64,000 nucleotides of DNA from Bathynomus jamesi. Taxonomy: Eukaryota > Arthropoda > Malacostraca > Isopoda > Cirolanidae. The translations under genes were made by a program, and so were the position numbers. The notes under the pieces were generated by a model that did no database searches, was not told where the DNA came from, and was given only the letters and a program-made list of their open reading frames with translations. Where the stretch lies: the NCBI GenBank assembly GCA_023014485.1, contig JAJOZX010003308.1:432501-496500 (forward strand), in the 5' to 3' direction. Within the stretch, counting starts at the first letter, position 1; every line of letters starts with the position of its first letter. Positions 1 through 10,960 of the stretch are shown here, piece by piece.

Positions 1-104
1 TCATTTTTCATTTGTTCGTTCTTTCTCCTCATCTTGTGCGGAACGTTCTTCTATACAAGCGTCGTTCTTTACGTTAATTATACTGTGTGTTGTTTGCAGT
101 TAAA

Positions 105-145
<41 letters not shown>

Positions 146-1221
146 TGTCTTTATATTCTAACCTTACGTCGTCATCTTTGAAAGGAAATGAAAAATGGTA
201 AGATTTGGCAATATGTTTTCGATATTCCTTTATTAATTTCAGTTTGTTTCAATTTATTTCTAAATATTTACAGAGTTTACACAAATGAGTGTAATTTATT
301 TAATAAATACAGATGCTGTATACAGGTACACACTGTATATAGGAATCGTACACGCTTAACAACGTATAAAAATTGTTACGAATTCGTCGCTTTAAACGAG
401 GACAAACTTCCGAACCGGTTTGAACCTCAACCAAACTTTGTACTATAATGACGCGAGACGAAGTTGAGAGATTCCAGAAATAGATAGTTTTATTGACATT
501 GAGTGACGGGTGGACGTGAGAAAAGGCTTTGCGTGACCCAACGCAACCGTGATTCAGTTATAGAATAAATTACATAGAGAAAAAGCTTCTTTACGACAAC
601 CAAAGACCGGAGTTGCCAGATTTTAAAATGTCCAAGTCGGGACACGAGACCTTTTTTTCTAAAATTTAAAATAACAGGATAACTACACACAAACTACAGA
701 AAAAAATTGTTTATTTATCCAACAAAACCATAAAGAGCAATTCAAGAAATACAACATAATAATAATTCCTATTTTTAGAAAGAATAACCCTTTTAATGTT
801 GACGCCACAACACTTGCATAATTATCCTAATTCGCTTCTATTAAATATTTACTTAAATTTTACGCTCAAAATATTTATTACAAAATAACATCATTAAAAA
901 TAAAATAGATTATATCAATTTGGTAAATGAGGGACCTAATTTAATCACAGAAATATAGATTTCAAATTAGTTTCATAGTTGGCAAGTCGGGACAGAGTTG
1001 GCAAGTCGGGACAGTCCCGCAGAAATCGGAATGTCTGGCAACCCTCTCAAAGACCTAGAGAACTATTTGCCAGCGAATCCAAATGTTTAATCCAACCATG
1101 GTTGGATGAACCATCTGAACTGGTTGGCAAATAAAAAAACCATCTGTTTTGTTTTGATAACCAAGTAATTTTCTCTGTTTGTCCTCAATTATTTAGAGAC
1201 TAATTGAACTAATTAAATACA
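1..1221. other. AT-rich 5' flank without a recognised gene
   Basis: Sequence upstream of exon 1 of the receptor-like gene. It holds a (TA)n tract at about 105-140 and a possible MITE at 612-1042. The short open frames at 188-448 and 490-690 have no recognisable protein pattern and look like chance. No TATA box was convincingly placed before the ATG at 1222. Confidence 0.5.
612..1042. mobile_element. Possible MITE with GTTGCCAGA ends
   Basis: The segment starts GTTGCCAGA and ends TCTGGCAAC, its reverse complement. Internally CAAGTCGGGACA appears near the left end and twice in tandem near 980-1010. No target duplication was found, so the boundaries are tentative. The GTTGCCAGA word also recurs in the repeats near 9500 and 17200. 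Confidence 0.35.
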
Positions 1222-1309
1222 ATGATATTTGTATGGCTCTGTTTTTGGGGAATTTTGTTCCAAAGCACTTTCTCTTATTGGGATGAAGATCCCGATTGGG
1301 ACTATGGCA
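1222..1309 (+). CDS. Receptor-like type I membrane protein, exon 1 (signal peptide)
   Basis: First coding exon of a gene that continues to 61553. It reads MIFVWLCFWGILFQSTFS, a short hydrophobic signal peptide, followed by an acidic, tryptophan-rich start of the mature chain (YWDEDPDWDYG). The exon ends in phase 1 at a GTAAGT donor. The ATG follows AATACA and is the first methionine of the hydrophobic stretch. Joined to the later exons it predicts about 397 residues within the window: signal peptide, ectodomain with eight NxS/T sites and four visible cysteines, one transmembrane helix and a tyrosine-bearing tail. I do not recognise the family. What is seen is the exon chain and topology; the cell-surface receptor role is inference. 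The next recognised exon is 22 kb away, so a further exon could be hidden in intron 1. Confidence 0.7.
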
Positions 1310-1588
1310 GTAAGTATACTATGAAGTTAATTTCTTTTAGAGTCCTTAAACTAAAGCCAATTTGAAAACAGTTGAAACGTGATCATTTACACGAGAATGC
1401 GTTAATCTTTTTAGGTGATTATCATTATCTCGACTTGATTTGGTTAGTCCTCATTCGAAAGCTTTACTCAATTTGTACTTAAGTCTCAATTTTGATTGCT
1501 CGAAATCGGTAAGCCACAAGATGGTCCCACAGTCCACGGACAGAATCCCCGAGATTTCTAGATAAAATTCTGAGGCAAAATTTCCCAT

Positions 1589-2018
1589 GTGGTCGAATCG
1601 GTGGGTTCATTACTATGGTGGGTAGGAGGTTCCATTTTTTCGCTTAGAAATAATCGATTGGTTGAAGAGGCTCGTTTGCCGACAAACCAAAACAGATATT
1701 ATATAGGTTCCTTTATCCTTTCATACTTCAAGGATTTGAACACACGTGTAAAACAGTATCAATATTCCGTCAGGACGGGACAGTCGTCCAGTGCCCTTTT
1801 GGTCCATTTGTCAGAGTTATCCCATTATATTGATTGGAATAATGCTTCAGTTTTGTTTCACTCAAGCAACATTGTTAATAGAAATATTCTTGAGTCTGCC
1901 ATTGTTCAACTTAAACAATTTCAACATTAGCCAGGACCTTTTTTCGCTTGATCCTGTTGTTTGGAATTCGTTCAGAACGGATTTAGACAAGAAGGGCAAG
2001 GAGCTAAAAATCTGGTAG
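1589..2018 (+). pseudogene. Penelope-like retroelement C-terminal (GIY-YIG-type) fragment
   Basis: Two overlapping frames give a chain with SSALLVHLSELSHYIDWNNA, then SSNIVNRNILESAIV, and after a frameshift LDPVVWNSFRTDLDKKGKEL. The pattern (a small-residue and histidine segment, IDW, then RxxLESA) resembles the C-terminal endonuclease region of Penelope-like elements and the family tail of related retroelements. There is no reverse transcriptase beside it, so this is a 5'-truncated, frame-broken fragment in intron 1. Confidence 0.5.
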
Positions 2019-2184
2019 CTTTTCCGTGTGGATTTGTATTTTCCCATACAATTTTTTGTGCACCAATCATAGTATCCTTTTTTTTTATTTTTTCTTTGTG
2101 ACCTATATAGTATATAGTCTCGAGCTTGTTATTAATTCTGTGTTTCCTTTGTCCTTCGTGGTTATTTTCATCATTATAAAGGGC

Positions 2185-2192
2185 ATATATAT

Positions 2193-2223
<31 letters not shown>

Positions 2224-2224
2224 T
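2185..2224. repeat. (TA)n microsatellite
   Basis: Uninterrupted TA dinucleotides apart from one AA step. It follows the Penelope-like fragment at a short distance. Confidence 0.9.
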
Positions 2225-2239
2225 CTTCTATACTCTAAA

Positions 2240-3099
2240 AAGCTAGTCCTGTCCGTCTATAGACACCATGTATTTACTATTAAGCAATTCTGAACATAGA
2301 AATAAATGCGCTTTGCTTTGTTTCAACATTTTACTGTGGCGCGTTAAGATTTTCATTGCTGCGTTCTTTCCTATAAATTTATTGACCGAATAATTGACTC
2401 CCCAATAATTAGGGGGCTTGCGGCCCTCCAATTACTGAGGCCGAATGCCCCAGCACAGGAAGTTCAGCAAAATGGGCCCGAGTATAAATAAAACCAGTTC
2501 AAGAAAAAACATTTTTATTTTTATCAGACTTTTCTAAAGTTGAATAATGATTGATGATCATTTATTAAAACTGTTCTTAGTTCTTACAATTATAAATGAA
2601 ACAAATATAAATATTATAAAGTATGAAAATGTACCTAATTTAAAGTTTGTGAAGTTACTATACCGTAAAAAAAATACGAGATTATTAGAAATTTTGTCGA
2701 AAGTTCATCTTAAAATATTGAAAATATTGAGAGGCATAAAATCGGTTAATTTTGGATTTCTTTTGAAAATATGAATTGTTTCTAAAAGATTAGGTTAATA
2801 TTCGTTTTTTGACCCAGTCACACCCAGTTATAACAGCAATATAAATTGAATAACCAATCAAAGCTGAATAAGAAAATATATATATTATCTTGTGCAAATT
2901 TGTATAAAATGTACTTTTTTAAAAAAATATATTTTCTACTTTCTAATATGTATGTATATAAATTTCGGTTGGTTTGTTTATTTGGGCTACCTTTTTTGGA
3001 CTTTTTTGGAGATTTTTCTTGGCTTTTTTTGGCTACTTTTTCTTGCTTTGGCTACTTCTTTCTGTTTCTGGTTAGTGTGGTAATTTTCGTTCTACTGGT
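2240..3099. other. Intronic sequence, no gene seen
   Basis: AT-rich DNA. Open frames at 2547-2774 and 2846-3103 are low-complexity and match nothing I know. A GC-richer patch at 2395-2480 may be old repeat debris. Confidence 0.4.
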
Positions 3100-3443
3100 A
3101 TGACGTGTCAATCTTGTGAACTTGATTTCGAAGACCTAATCCGCCTTGTTGGCCTCGATGAAGATAAAAGTTTAGATTTTTTTTCCCAATCACGGCATAA
3201 TTCCGACATCCGTGATTTGCCCTAAATGTAATACTGCCTGTATTTTAAGACAAGACTCGAAGGTGTTTAGGTGCCGTAAAAAAAATGGAAGGATGTGAAA
3301 TCGTGGGTTTTACGTGCTGGGAATAGACGTCCTCATTACCAGAAATATTTCGCACGATACTTGTTCCGGCAGAACATCCTGACGATTCTACAGTTCTGCA
3401 TCACTTCCTTACTGCAATTGCAGAACTATATCCTCCAAAATAA
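3100..3443 (+). pseudogene. Merlin (ISXO2-like) transposase remnant
   Basis: The frame begins MTCQSCELDFEDLIRLVGLD. After a frameshift it continues HGIIPTSVICPKCNTACIL and VFRCRKKNGR, a zinc ribbon with CPKC followed by two more cysteines, as in the N-terminus of ISXO2-like Merlin transposases. A further frame (about 3339-3443) reads VLHHFLTAIAELYPPK and stops, resembling the C-terminal end of the same family. The catalytic middle is missing, so this is an internally deleted, frame-broken relic. Confidence 0.55.
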
Positions 3444-3445
3444 GG

Positions 3446-3530
3446 TGACTGGTTAGGTTACTAGGTTAGGTGGTTAGGCTAAGTTAGGTTAGGCTAAGTT
3501 AGGTTAGGCTAAGTTAGGTTAGGTTGTGTT
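3446..3530. repeat. Interstitial TTAGG-like tract
   Basis: Repeated GGTTAGG and AAGTTAGGTTAGGCT units. It resembles degenerate arthropod telomere repeat (TTAGG)n, but such tracts are also common inside arthropod transposons and do not indicate a telomere here. Confidence 0.6.
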
Positions 3531-3534
3531 TAGC

Positions 3535-3715
3535 ACGAATGCAAACTTTTCTGGTCGATCTTGAGGTGTTTTGCATGAATCTGCCATCCGTTTCCTGTGC
3601 AAATGCGTAGTTTTCGAGATGACGATATCTCGAAAACTACGCATTTGCACAGGAAATGGATGGCAGATTCGTGCAGAGCACCTCCAAATTGACCAGAAAC
3701 GTTTGCTCTCATTAT
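3535..3715. mobile_element. Fold-back MITE
   Basis: Two ~85 bp arms form a near-perfect hairpin around TGACGA. The left arm starts CACGAATGCAAACTTTTCTG and the right arm ends with its diverged complement near 3710. The inner arms (CGAAAACTACGCATTTGCAC) are perfect. Confidence 0.7.
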
Positions 3716-3796
3716 AAAAAGAGACTGGGTCAAAAAACGAATAATTACCAAAGATTAATATCACGTTTTTGACCTTTTCAAATTATTCAAATTATT

Positions 3797-4112
3797 TCAA
3801 ATTACGAAGGCAAACTGGATGATTACTATGAGGTAGCGGTAACCGTAATAATCTCTTGATACAAGAGTGATAAGCAATGCACAGTTCCTTAAATGCTTGA
3901 TGGTTGGGCGAAACATCCCACACCACACAGACATACATAGGTCCACAGTATGCCTTAATAACTTAACCAGTATGGCTCGATCAGCATAACGCAAATGGCT
4001 ACGAAGCATATTGACGCAGCAGTACATTGCACGTTTTATACGACGCATATCAGCCTCATCACTAAGCGTCTTTTTAATTTCATGACCAAGGTACTTGCAT
4101 TTGATTTTAAGT
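3797..4112 (-). pseudogene. LINE reverse transcriptase C-terminal fragment
   Basis: On the minus strand the frame reads KCKYLGHEIKKTLSDEADMR and then RRIKRAMYCCVNMLRSHL, the typical end of a non-LTR retrotransposon reverse transcriptase (YLG motif followed by a thumb-like helical region). It breaks after about 100 residues. No active-site YADD remains. Confidence 0.6.
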
Positions 4113-4313
4113 ATTGAAATTAAGTATTTCGATGATAACAGATCTTTATTGAAAGGAAAAGGTCTACCATTAACACAATTAGATTTATATTAAGAATTTA
4201 TCATGATGTAAATATGAAATAATTTTAAGATTTATTTAGCTATATCTAGTATATAGTTGGCAGGATATAGAAGGGGTAAACAAAATAAGATCTTAAATTT
4301 ATAATTTTCGAAT

Positions 4314-4548
4314 TTAACGAGTGTCATTTTTTTCTTTGAATGCAGCTTGAGCTGAACTTATCATTGACATACTTGGCTCCCAATCAAAACATGGAATGTT
4401 GCCTCCATTTTCTTTTGTTAAAAGAAGGCCCTTCACTGACTCGGTATTTAACCTATCCCTTGTGTCAGTCTTGATGAGTTTAACCTGTGAAAAACTTCTC
4501 TCAACTGCAGCTGATGAATGGTGTAAAACTAGTAAATCAGTAGGAGTC
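4314..4548 (-). pseudogene. hAT transposase C-terminal dimerisation domain
   Basis: The minus-strand frame ends at a TAA (4316-4314) and reads SSAAVERSFSQVKLIKTDTR, then DRLNTESVKGLLLTKENGG. The A-x-VERSFS...K..KTxxRxxL pattern is the C-terminal dimerisation domain of hAT transposases, here of the ZMYM1-like type. The rest of the transposase is absent. Confidence 0.75.
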
Positions 4549-4608
4549 TCTGACTGGCCGACCCGCTGGACGGCTAGCGGCCTGGAGCTCTGAGCCAGGG
4601 CGAGTATC

Positions 4609-5154
4609 CAGGGCCGTTTCTAGCTATTACCGGGCCCTAAGCAGTATACCCATTTGAGTCCCCATCCCTCCATCCACCAACTCACGCCTTACTACATCAC
4701 CTCAGAACACACACAAAAAATGGCTGTGTTAATAAAAAACAATTATGAAACAATTTTAATGAACATTGATGTCCAAAACAACAAATATGAATATGTACAG
4801 TACTTTCAGAAGACAAACAGAAAAAATACTCTTCATGAAATTCCTGAAAATTAGCTTATACATTATTTAGAATAAATGACACAGAACTATGTATAAAAAA
4901 ATAATGCAATTATCAACTACCAAACAATTACTAACTCTACGATACAATCGTGTAATAGCTAACAGTTATACAGAACAGTTTGTATCTTCAAAATTTTTGC
5001 CTCCTAGATTTTTTCTTGGCGAAATCATCAATAACATCATCAAATGAAATCTCCCTGCCAACGTCCTGGCTGATGCCAAGGCCACTGAGGCCCCTTAGTA
5101 GCAGCGGGGCCCTAAGCGGCCGCTTAGTCTGCTTATGCCAGGAAAACGGCCCTG
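4609..5154. mobile_element. Deleted hAT element with CAGGGCCG termini
   Basis: The ends are CAGGGCCGTTT and AAACGGCCCTG. The flanks CGAGTATC and CGAGTACG agree at six or seven of eight bases, consistent with a decayed 8 bp hAT target duplication. On the minus strand a short frame ends EISFDDVIDDFAKKKSRRQ, which could be the tail of the lost transposase. GGGCCCTAAGC is repeated in opposite orientation near both ends. Confidence 0.6.
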
Positions 5155-5710
5155 CGAGTACGGTACCGAACGTGTACGGTCTGGCGCCCGGGCAGTGGTG
5201 AAGACTTACCAATTATAAAAGCATCTCATCACTGTAGTAAAATATACAAAAATGGCTAAAATAAGTTAAAAAAGTATCCCAAATCTAAAAATTTACCCAT
5301 TTCGTATCATTTAGGTCAGCGGCGTAAGATAGTACTACCGATATCAAAAAGTATCCAAATGATACTTAATTACCAGGACAACGCACAACCGTAGATTCAC
5401 CTAAAGCGACGGTTATCCGTCAGGAATCCAAAAAAATTGTGAAAAACAAGGCCAATCGCACTGGTTTGCGTGAATGCTAGTCACAGCACAGGCACAGTAC
5501 GCGCACAAACTCCTGCACTCATAGAAATGTATACACTTGTAACCCACCCTAAAATGATATGCAATAAACATTATATTTACCTCCGACTCGCTTGTCTACT
5601 CAGAGAGAATGTGATTGATTGAGACAGGAAACATCATTAGAAATGCGAAACTTCTCGATCAATGGGGGGTGCTGAGACCCCCTCAGCCCCCTCTGGATCC
5701 GCCATATATA

Positions 5711-7019
5711 CAGGGTGGGAGAAAAGTCTTCAAGGATTTTATACCAACATTATATTGGTAAGTGTTCAAATGGTGAAATTTTGTTAAATTGTAATTTAAT
5801 CTTCAAACAGTTCTCCATCCGCTATGATACATTTGTGGATTCTCTCTGTGAAACTCTTCGTTGTTCTTCTGAACATATTGAGTGGAATACTTTTCAATTG
5901 TTCAGGATCAGTTCATCTGTTCTGCGGCCAAGAGCATTCACATTTGGATAGATGAAACCAGGAGTGTAGTTTGTCACGCAAATAAGCCCAAACGCCAGAA
6001 ATCACATAGAGTTAAATCAGGTGATCTGATTGCCCACTCGATGGGACCTCGTCGCCAAAGCCATTTTGCTTCAAGGTTGGTATCCAGAATCTCACGGGCA
6101 GCTGCAGAGTAATGTGGCGGCGCTCCATCATGTTGATAAAGCCAATTCCTGCCAACGCCATTAGTAAACAGTGGCAAAACTTTGTCTCTCAATACCTAAC
6201 AATAGCTTTTTCCATCCATCGTATCTCTCGATATGTTAAATGAAACGAGTCTTGAATAACCAATGCACGCCCAAACTGTTAGTGTAGCCATTTTAACGGG
6301 TTTACCCAATCGTATTTTTGGATTTTCTTTCGGCCAGTAGTCAACGTTGTTTGTTTTCGTTACTCGTTAAACCGAAGACACCTTCATCTGAAAATTTGAT
6401 CTTTCGGACGAAATATGGATCACTATTGAGCTTTTGGCTCATTGTTTCAGCAAACTGCAGCCGTCTATCAGAATTATCGTCGTATATAAGCTGAGAGTAA
6501 CTGGATTTGTAATCGTGGTACTCCTGTGATTTCAATATTTTTTGTTACTGAAAATTTGGAAATATCCAATTCCTGTGCGACTTTTCTCGTTGAAGTTGTT
6601 GGATCGACTTGAAAACTGGCGAGGACATTTTCTTTGTTGTTGTCTCCTGTTGCCGTTACTGATCCTCCTGCTACTTGGATAATTTTTTATCAGGCTCCCT
6701 GTTTCCAAAACTTTAGGCTTCCAGTATGGAAGATTGGTTGCATTTGGTGATGGTTCACTATATTTTTCTTGAAATAAACGCAGGCTTTCTTCGCAATTAT
6801 TATAAGATACCCTTTTTCTTCATTGCTGTATTCCATCCTTACTGACATGGTGCTGACTGGGACTAGGGCCTAGGGCCTTCCTGTTCTAACCTTGGGTCAC
6901 TCCTGGCCGTGTATAGTTGTTTTGAAAAGTATCGCATCTGCAGTGATATCATTGGAATTTATTTATTATTAACAAATTATTTGTATGTATAAAATCCTTA
7001 AAGCCTTTTCTTCAACCCT
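5711..7019 (-). mobile_element. Tc1/mariner-type element (DD41D) with inverted ends
   Basis: The left end reads CAGGGTGGGAGAAAAGTCTT and the right end is its diverged complement (AAGCCTTTTCTTCAACCCT), continuing inward with the shared word AAGGATTTTATAC. TA-rich DNA flanks both sides. The transposase remnant lies inside on the minus strand. Confidence 0.75.
5974..6620 (-). pseudogene. Tc1/mariner-type transposase remnant
   Basis: Minus-strand frames read DDNSDRRLQFAETMSQKL and IKFSDEGVFGLTSNENKQ (first catalytic Asp in FSDE), then WLYQHDGAPPHYSAAAREIL and RGPIEWAIRSPDLTLCDF. The second and third acidic residues are separated by 41 residues, the DD41D arrangement. Stops and frame changes separate the blocks, so it is inactive. 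It acts, or acted, as a cut-and-paste transposase for the surrounding element. Confidence 0.7.
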
Positions 7020-7075
7020 ATGTGTGTGGTGTGTGTGTACACACACACACACATATATATATATATGTGTATGTG

Positions 7076-7137
<62 letters not shown>
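7020..7137. repeat. Compound (TG)n/(CA)n/(TA)n microsatellite
   Basis: TG, CA and TA dinucleotide blocks adjoin the right end of the 5711-7019 element and the left arm of the following fold-back. Frames reading YIYIYI here are artefacts. Confidence 0.9.
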
Positions 7138-7138
<1 letters not shown>

Positions 7139-7163
7139 GAATGAACTCAGAATGGTTCCCTGA

Positions 7164-7585
7164 TGATTTTTATGATACACACAGACCGTGCATGGAACAA
7201 GGAACTCTTCTAGGAAAATTAAATCCACAAGAGTCCGAATAAGTAATGGTAAATGACAAACACTATGTTTTTTTCTTTTTCATGATGTTAGCCCGACGTG
7301 GGCAACGGGTCACTCGCAAAGAGGTCCCAAAAATATAGCTTCCCTCACCAGCCATCTGCAAAGCAGACAGGATCCTGTCCCAAAGCTGGATCCTGTCTGC
7401 TTTGCAGATAGCTGGTGAGGAAGCTATATTTCTGGGACCTCTTTCCGAATGACCCGTTGCCCACGTCGGGCTAACATCATGAAAAAGAAAAAACTATAGT
7501 GTTTGTCATTTACCATTACTTATTCGGACTCTTGTGGATTTAATTTTCCTAGAAGAGTTCCTTGTTCCATGCACGGTCTGTGTGT

Positions 7586-7592
<7 letters not shown>
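7164..7592. mobile_element. Fold-back repeat with ~205 bp arms
   Basis: Left arm (about 7164-7378) and right arm (about 7385-7592) are almost perfect inverted copies containing GACCGTGCATGGAACAAGGA, CCCGACGTGGGCAACGGGTC and CAGACAGGATCC. A (TA)n tract abuts each outer end. A single arm of the same repeat recurs at 25418-25634, again ending in (TA)n, so the outer end is the microsatellite-seeding terminus. Confidence 0.8.
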
Positions 7593-7634
<42 letters not shown>

Positions 7635-7928
7635 CCCTGTCTCAGAACCACACGGGTTTCACATCTGGGATTATATTTGTCCCAAGTTAGATTTCATAAA
7701 ACCCAATAGGTTTTGTAATTGGTCCCAATGGATAGTTTTTGTTGGAGAGGCTTCGGAAATGATAATTAATTAATGGTAATACGTAAACGCATAACGACAC
7801 GAAAGCGTTCTGCGTTTACTCATTTAGCATTATGATAATCATAGATTAGGCTAGATCCCAAATCATGCACTTAAATACTAGCCAGTTGAATTGGTGTGAA
7901 TTTATTGGGAGCAAATATACAGGCTACA

Positions 7929-8600
7929 GGGGAGGATCCAGGGAGCGTAGACTAGTGGGGGCACCAAACAGACATCATGCCGAGTACTTTATTTGATCCA
8001 CATTTTTTGATATACCATACGCTTCACCCACCATTCTGTGAGGTAGCAACAGGAAATGGGCTTCCTGTTCCTGTGCGTGAACTGAAAGGTATCAAAAACT
8101 CACACTCCCCCGAAGTGATGATCCACAGTTAAATTATATTATAAATTTATAATGTATACATAGGCCCTAATTTTCAATGATGTGGTAGTATAGTTGCATT
8201 GACAAAGAAATATTAATTTTTTAAAGACACAATAAAGAAAATATGAAAACAATATAAATACTAATCAAGTATTTATAAAATTCTGTGCATTTCAATTGTG
8301 ATAAGCGTGTAATACTCGCAGTATAATGCAATACTTACTGTAATACTTATGGTATACTACACAGTTATAATACAGCATAGTTGAACATAAGATACATGAT
8401 TAGTTATCATGTATTTTATGTTCAATTATACTGTATTATAAAGACACTTCACAGGTAATGCAATATTATATATACCTAATTATCATGATCTGGGGTGTCA
8501 ATTGTCGGACAAAACGTTAGCAAGTTTTCATTCGTCCTTTGGGGATCAAGCCTAGGGAGAGGCACGTGCCCCTCTAAACCCCTCCTGGATCCGTCCATGG
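7929..8600. mobile_element. Possible MITE with GGATCC-containing ends
   Basis: The ends read GGGGAGGATCCAGGGAG and CCCCTCCTGGATCCGTCC, an imperfect inverted pair. A ~75 bp palindrome sits inside (8366-8441). No target duplication was identified. A similar end (CCCCCTCTGGATCCGCC) occurs at about 5689. Confidence 0.4.
8366..8441. repeat. AT-rich hairpin
   Basis: TTATAATACAG...CTGTATTATAA with inner arms TGAACATAAGATACATGA and its diverged complement. The loop is short. Confidence 0.6.
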
Positions 8601-8903
8601 TTTACGCCAATTTTATGTGTAGGTAGAGCCATAGGCGTATAGGATGGCGCTTTACTGGGGAGGGCAGCGGAAAAAATTTACCCTAAAAATTTTCAGGTGC
8701 CCTGATTTCCGCATAAACACTATGTGTAGCATAAAATAACACAAAGGTTAGAGGATGAGTAACATATATTAAAGCCTTTTTGATATAAAAAACATTACAA
8801 TTTACACAAATGAGATAAAACTTTGCTAAACATTTCTAAATGACAAGCAAAACTACGGCATTGCAGTTGATTAGAATTCAGTAAGTCCATTAGGATAGCT
8901 GCA

Positions 8904-9741
8904 AAAGGTTAGAGTGCAGGAATGTTGCAATTTATTACGTAATGTTGCAAAGGGGTGGGGGTGTTATGCAACATGTTGCATGGGGCGGGGTGTTATGCAA
9001 CATGTTGCAAAGAGGGGTGGGGTGTTGCAAAGGGGGGTGTTGCGAAAAAATCCCTGCAAAGGGGGATGGGGATGCTGCAGGTGCAACAAGGAAACTTGGA
9101 AGCGGCGTTATCCCCCAAGAGAAAGGAGAGAAAGGAGGAGAGGTGTTCACCTGGCAGGAGCCAAGTGCATATTAAGACTTCAGCCGAGTAGCGTTGTCTT
9201 ATAGGCTCCTAATCAGCCAGTTGGCTTAGAAGGAGCCAAGGGGGGAGGGGTACACCTGAAGGGGTAGAGAGAGAGAGAGAGAGAGAATCGGCCTTTGATT
9301 GCAAGGGCATGCAACTTGGAGGCGGAGTTCTCCCCCAAGCTATTTTCGTTTACCTAACCTAAGAGGCCTCTAAGGGGTTTTCCCAAAGGCCAGAAAGAGA
9401 AAGGACCAGAGGTCCTTCCTCGGCTGGGAGCCGAGCTTGAATGACTCCGTCATCAGCTTCTCACTCTTTTATAGACCTCTAATCCGGCTGAGTTGCCAGA
9501 TAGCGCCATGTATTCAGGCTGAGTTGCCAGATAGCAATATTTAAAACCATATATTAATCAAAATACCACAATATATTTATATGATGGTAGTTAATCAATA
9601 CAGAATTTCTTTTAATTGTTGGAATTAAGAAGATTCATCTGTTTATTAAATAAATAATTTAAACACACGCTCCTTACACAATAAATCACTTAATTCCTAT
9701 TTTATTATAAATACCACAATTGAATAACAGTGGGAAAAACG
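8904..9741. repeat. Left ~830 bp inverted arm of the gene-cassette block
   Basis: This arm matches 22386-21563 in inverted orientation over nearly its whole length. Shared landmarks are GGAATGTTGCAATTTATTAC, the G-rich TTGCAAAGGGGTGGGG stretches, AGCCAGTTGGCTTAGAAGG, a (GA)n tract, two GAGTTGCCAGATAGC copies and CAATTGAATAACAGTGGG. On the minus strand the arm contains TCTATAAAAGAGTGAGAAGC, a TATA-like sequence pointing out of the block. Frames in the G-rich part are low-complexity and are not genes. Confidence 0.75.
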
Positions 9742-9823
9742 AAAGGAAAAGAAACCTTACGAAGAAAGTTAAATAAACCAAAACACACGCTCGTCCATTC
9801 CCCCCAATCTCCTCACCCCATCT

Positions 9824-9941
<118 letters not shown>

Positions 9942-9990
9942 CATAATAACCGTGTCTATTTAATTTTGTCATTCCTTATATATATATATA

Positions 9991-10166
9991 AATGGATTTT
10001 CACCTTAAAGTGAATTAAAACATTAACTTTATTACTTAATTCCTATTTTTATTATAAATATCACAATTGAATAAGAGTGGAAAAACGAAAGGAAAAGAAA
10101 CCTTGCGAAGATTGGTGAAAATTAACCAAAACACACGGTCGACCATTCCCCCCAATCTCCTCACCC
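9991..10166. repeat. AT-rich module copy 1
   Basis: A ~170 bp module beginning TGGATTTTCACCTTAAAGTG and containing CACAATTGAATAA and GAAACCTTGCGAAGATTGG. It is repeated at 14351-14505, and its second half also at 9688-9810 and in the right arm near 21565. These modules separate the genes and inserted transposons of this block. Confidence 0.75.
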
Positions 10167-10198
10167 ATCTGTGTTTGTATATATAAACGAATGAACAA

Positions 10199-10357
10199 CT
10201 CGTGCGCGCACACACACAACACACACACACACACACGCACACGCACACGCACACGCACACACACACGCCCTGTACATATCATGTGAATGAAAATCAGAAA
10301 AAAATGGCAAACGTATATCTTGTCATTCCTTATATATATATATATATATATATATAT
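10199..10357. repeat. (CA)n/(CG)n and (TA)n microsatellites
   Basis: CA-rich tract at 10199-10266 interspersed with CG, and a (TA)n tract at 10331-10357 that forms the left insertion site of the next transposon. Confidence 0.9.
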
Positions 10358-10960
10358 TAGGGTGATTCAAATATGGGGGTAAAAAAATTTTTTTTTATAT
10401 TTTAATGTGTTCAACCCTTTAAATGGTTAATTTCAGCATAAAAACAACTATCCTAAAATATTTTAGCAAATTTTTAATTTTTATGAGTTGCTACCAGCAA
10501 TTAAAAATTGACAGAACGACTCAAATTGTCAAATTTTTCCACACCACCCAGGAGGTACAGTGTAAGGCGCATTGCTTTTTTTTAAAGTGGAAAGCTCCCC
10601 CGTAGGTCCTACCATAACCACAAGCATGCATAATTAAACTAGCATGATATTTGAGACATTAGCTGTCCTTACTTCATCAATGTTTCTTTCTTTCTATCAG
10701 GGTAAACAGCCCTGTAGTTTTTCACTACTTGTAGCAAGAATTGTTTTTGATCTTCGTCATGTGTTAGTATTTTATTATATTCATCCATTAATTTTACTCC
10801 TCTTTCCGCTATATCATTCACGACTTTCCACTGTTTGATAGATTTCTTAGCGGAGTTATACTCTTCATCATTATGCCATTCTTTAGCATCTTTGAGTAAA
10901 ATTTTGAACTAAATTCTGTTATTGTAAAGAATTTTTGAGTATTTGATGTGACAAAATCTT

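Noticed and set aside
3446..3530. Telomere
   Set aside because: The TTAGG-like tract is short, degenerate and internal, with gene sequence on both sides.
6985..7242. Open frames of alternating Tyr-Ile (also at 7503, 7534, 25549, 47405)
   Set aside because: They are translations of (TA)n microsatellites.
8914..9204. Cys/Gly-rich frames in the long arms (also 22116-22430)
   Set aside because: They arise from G-rich TTGCAAAGGGG repeats, appear in several frames at once, and are present as mirror copies in both arms.
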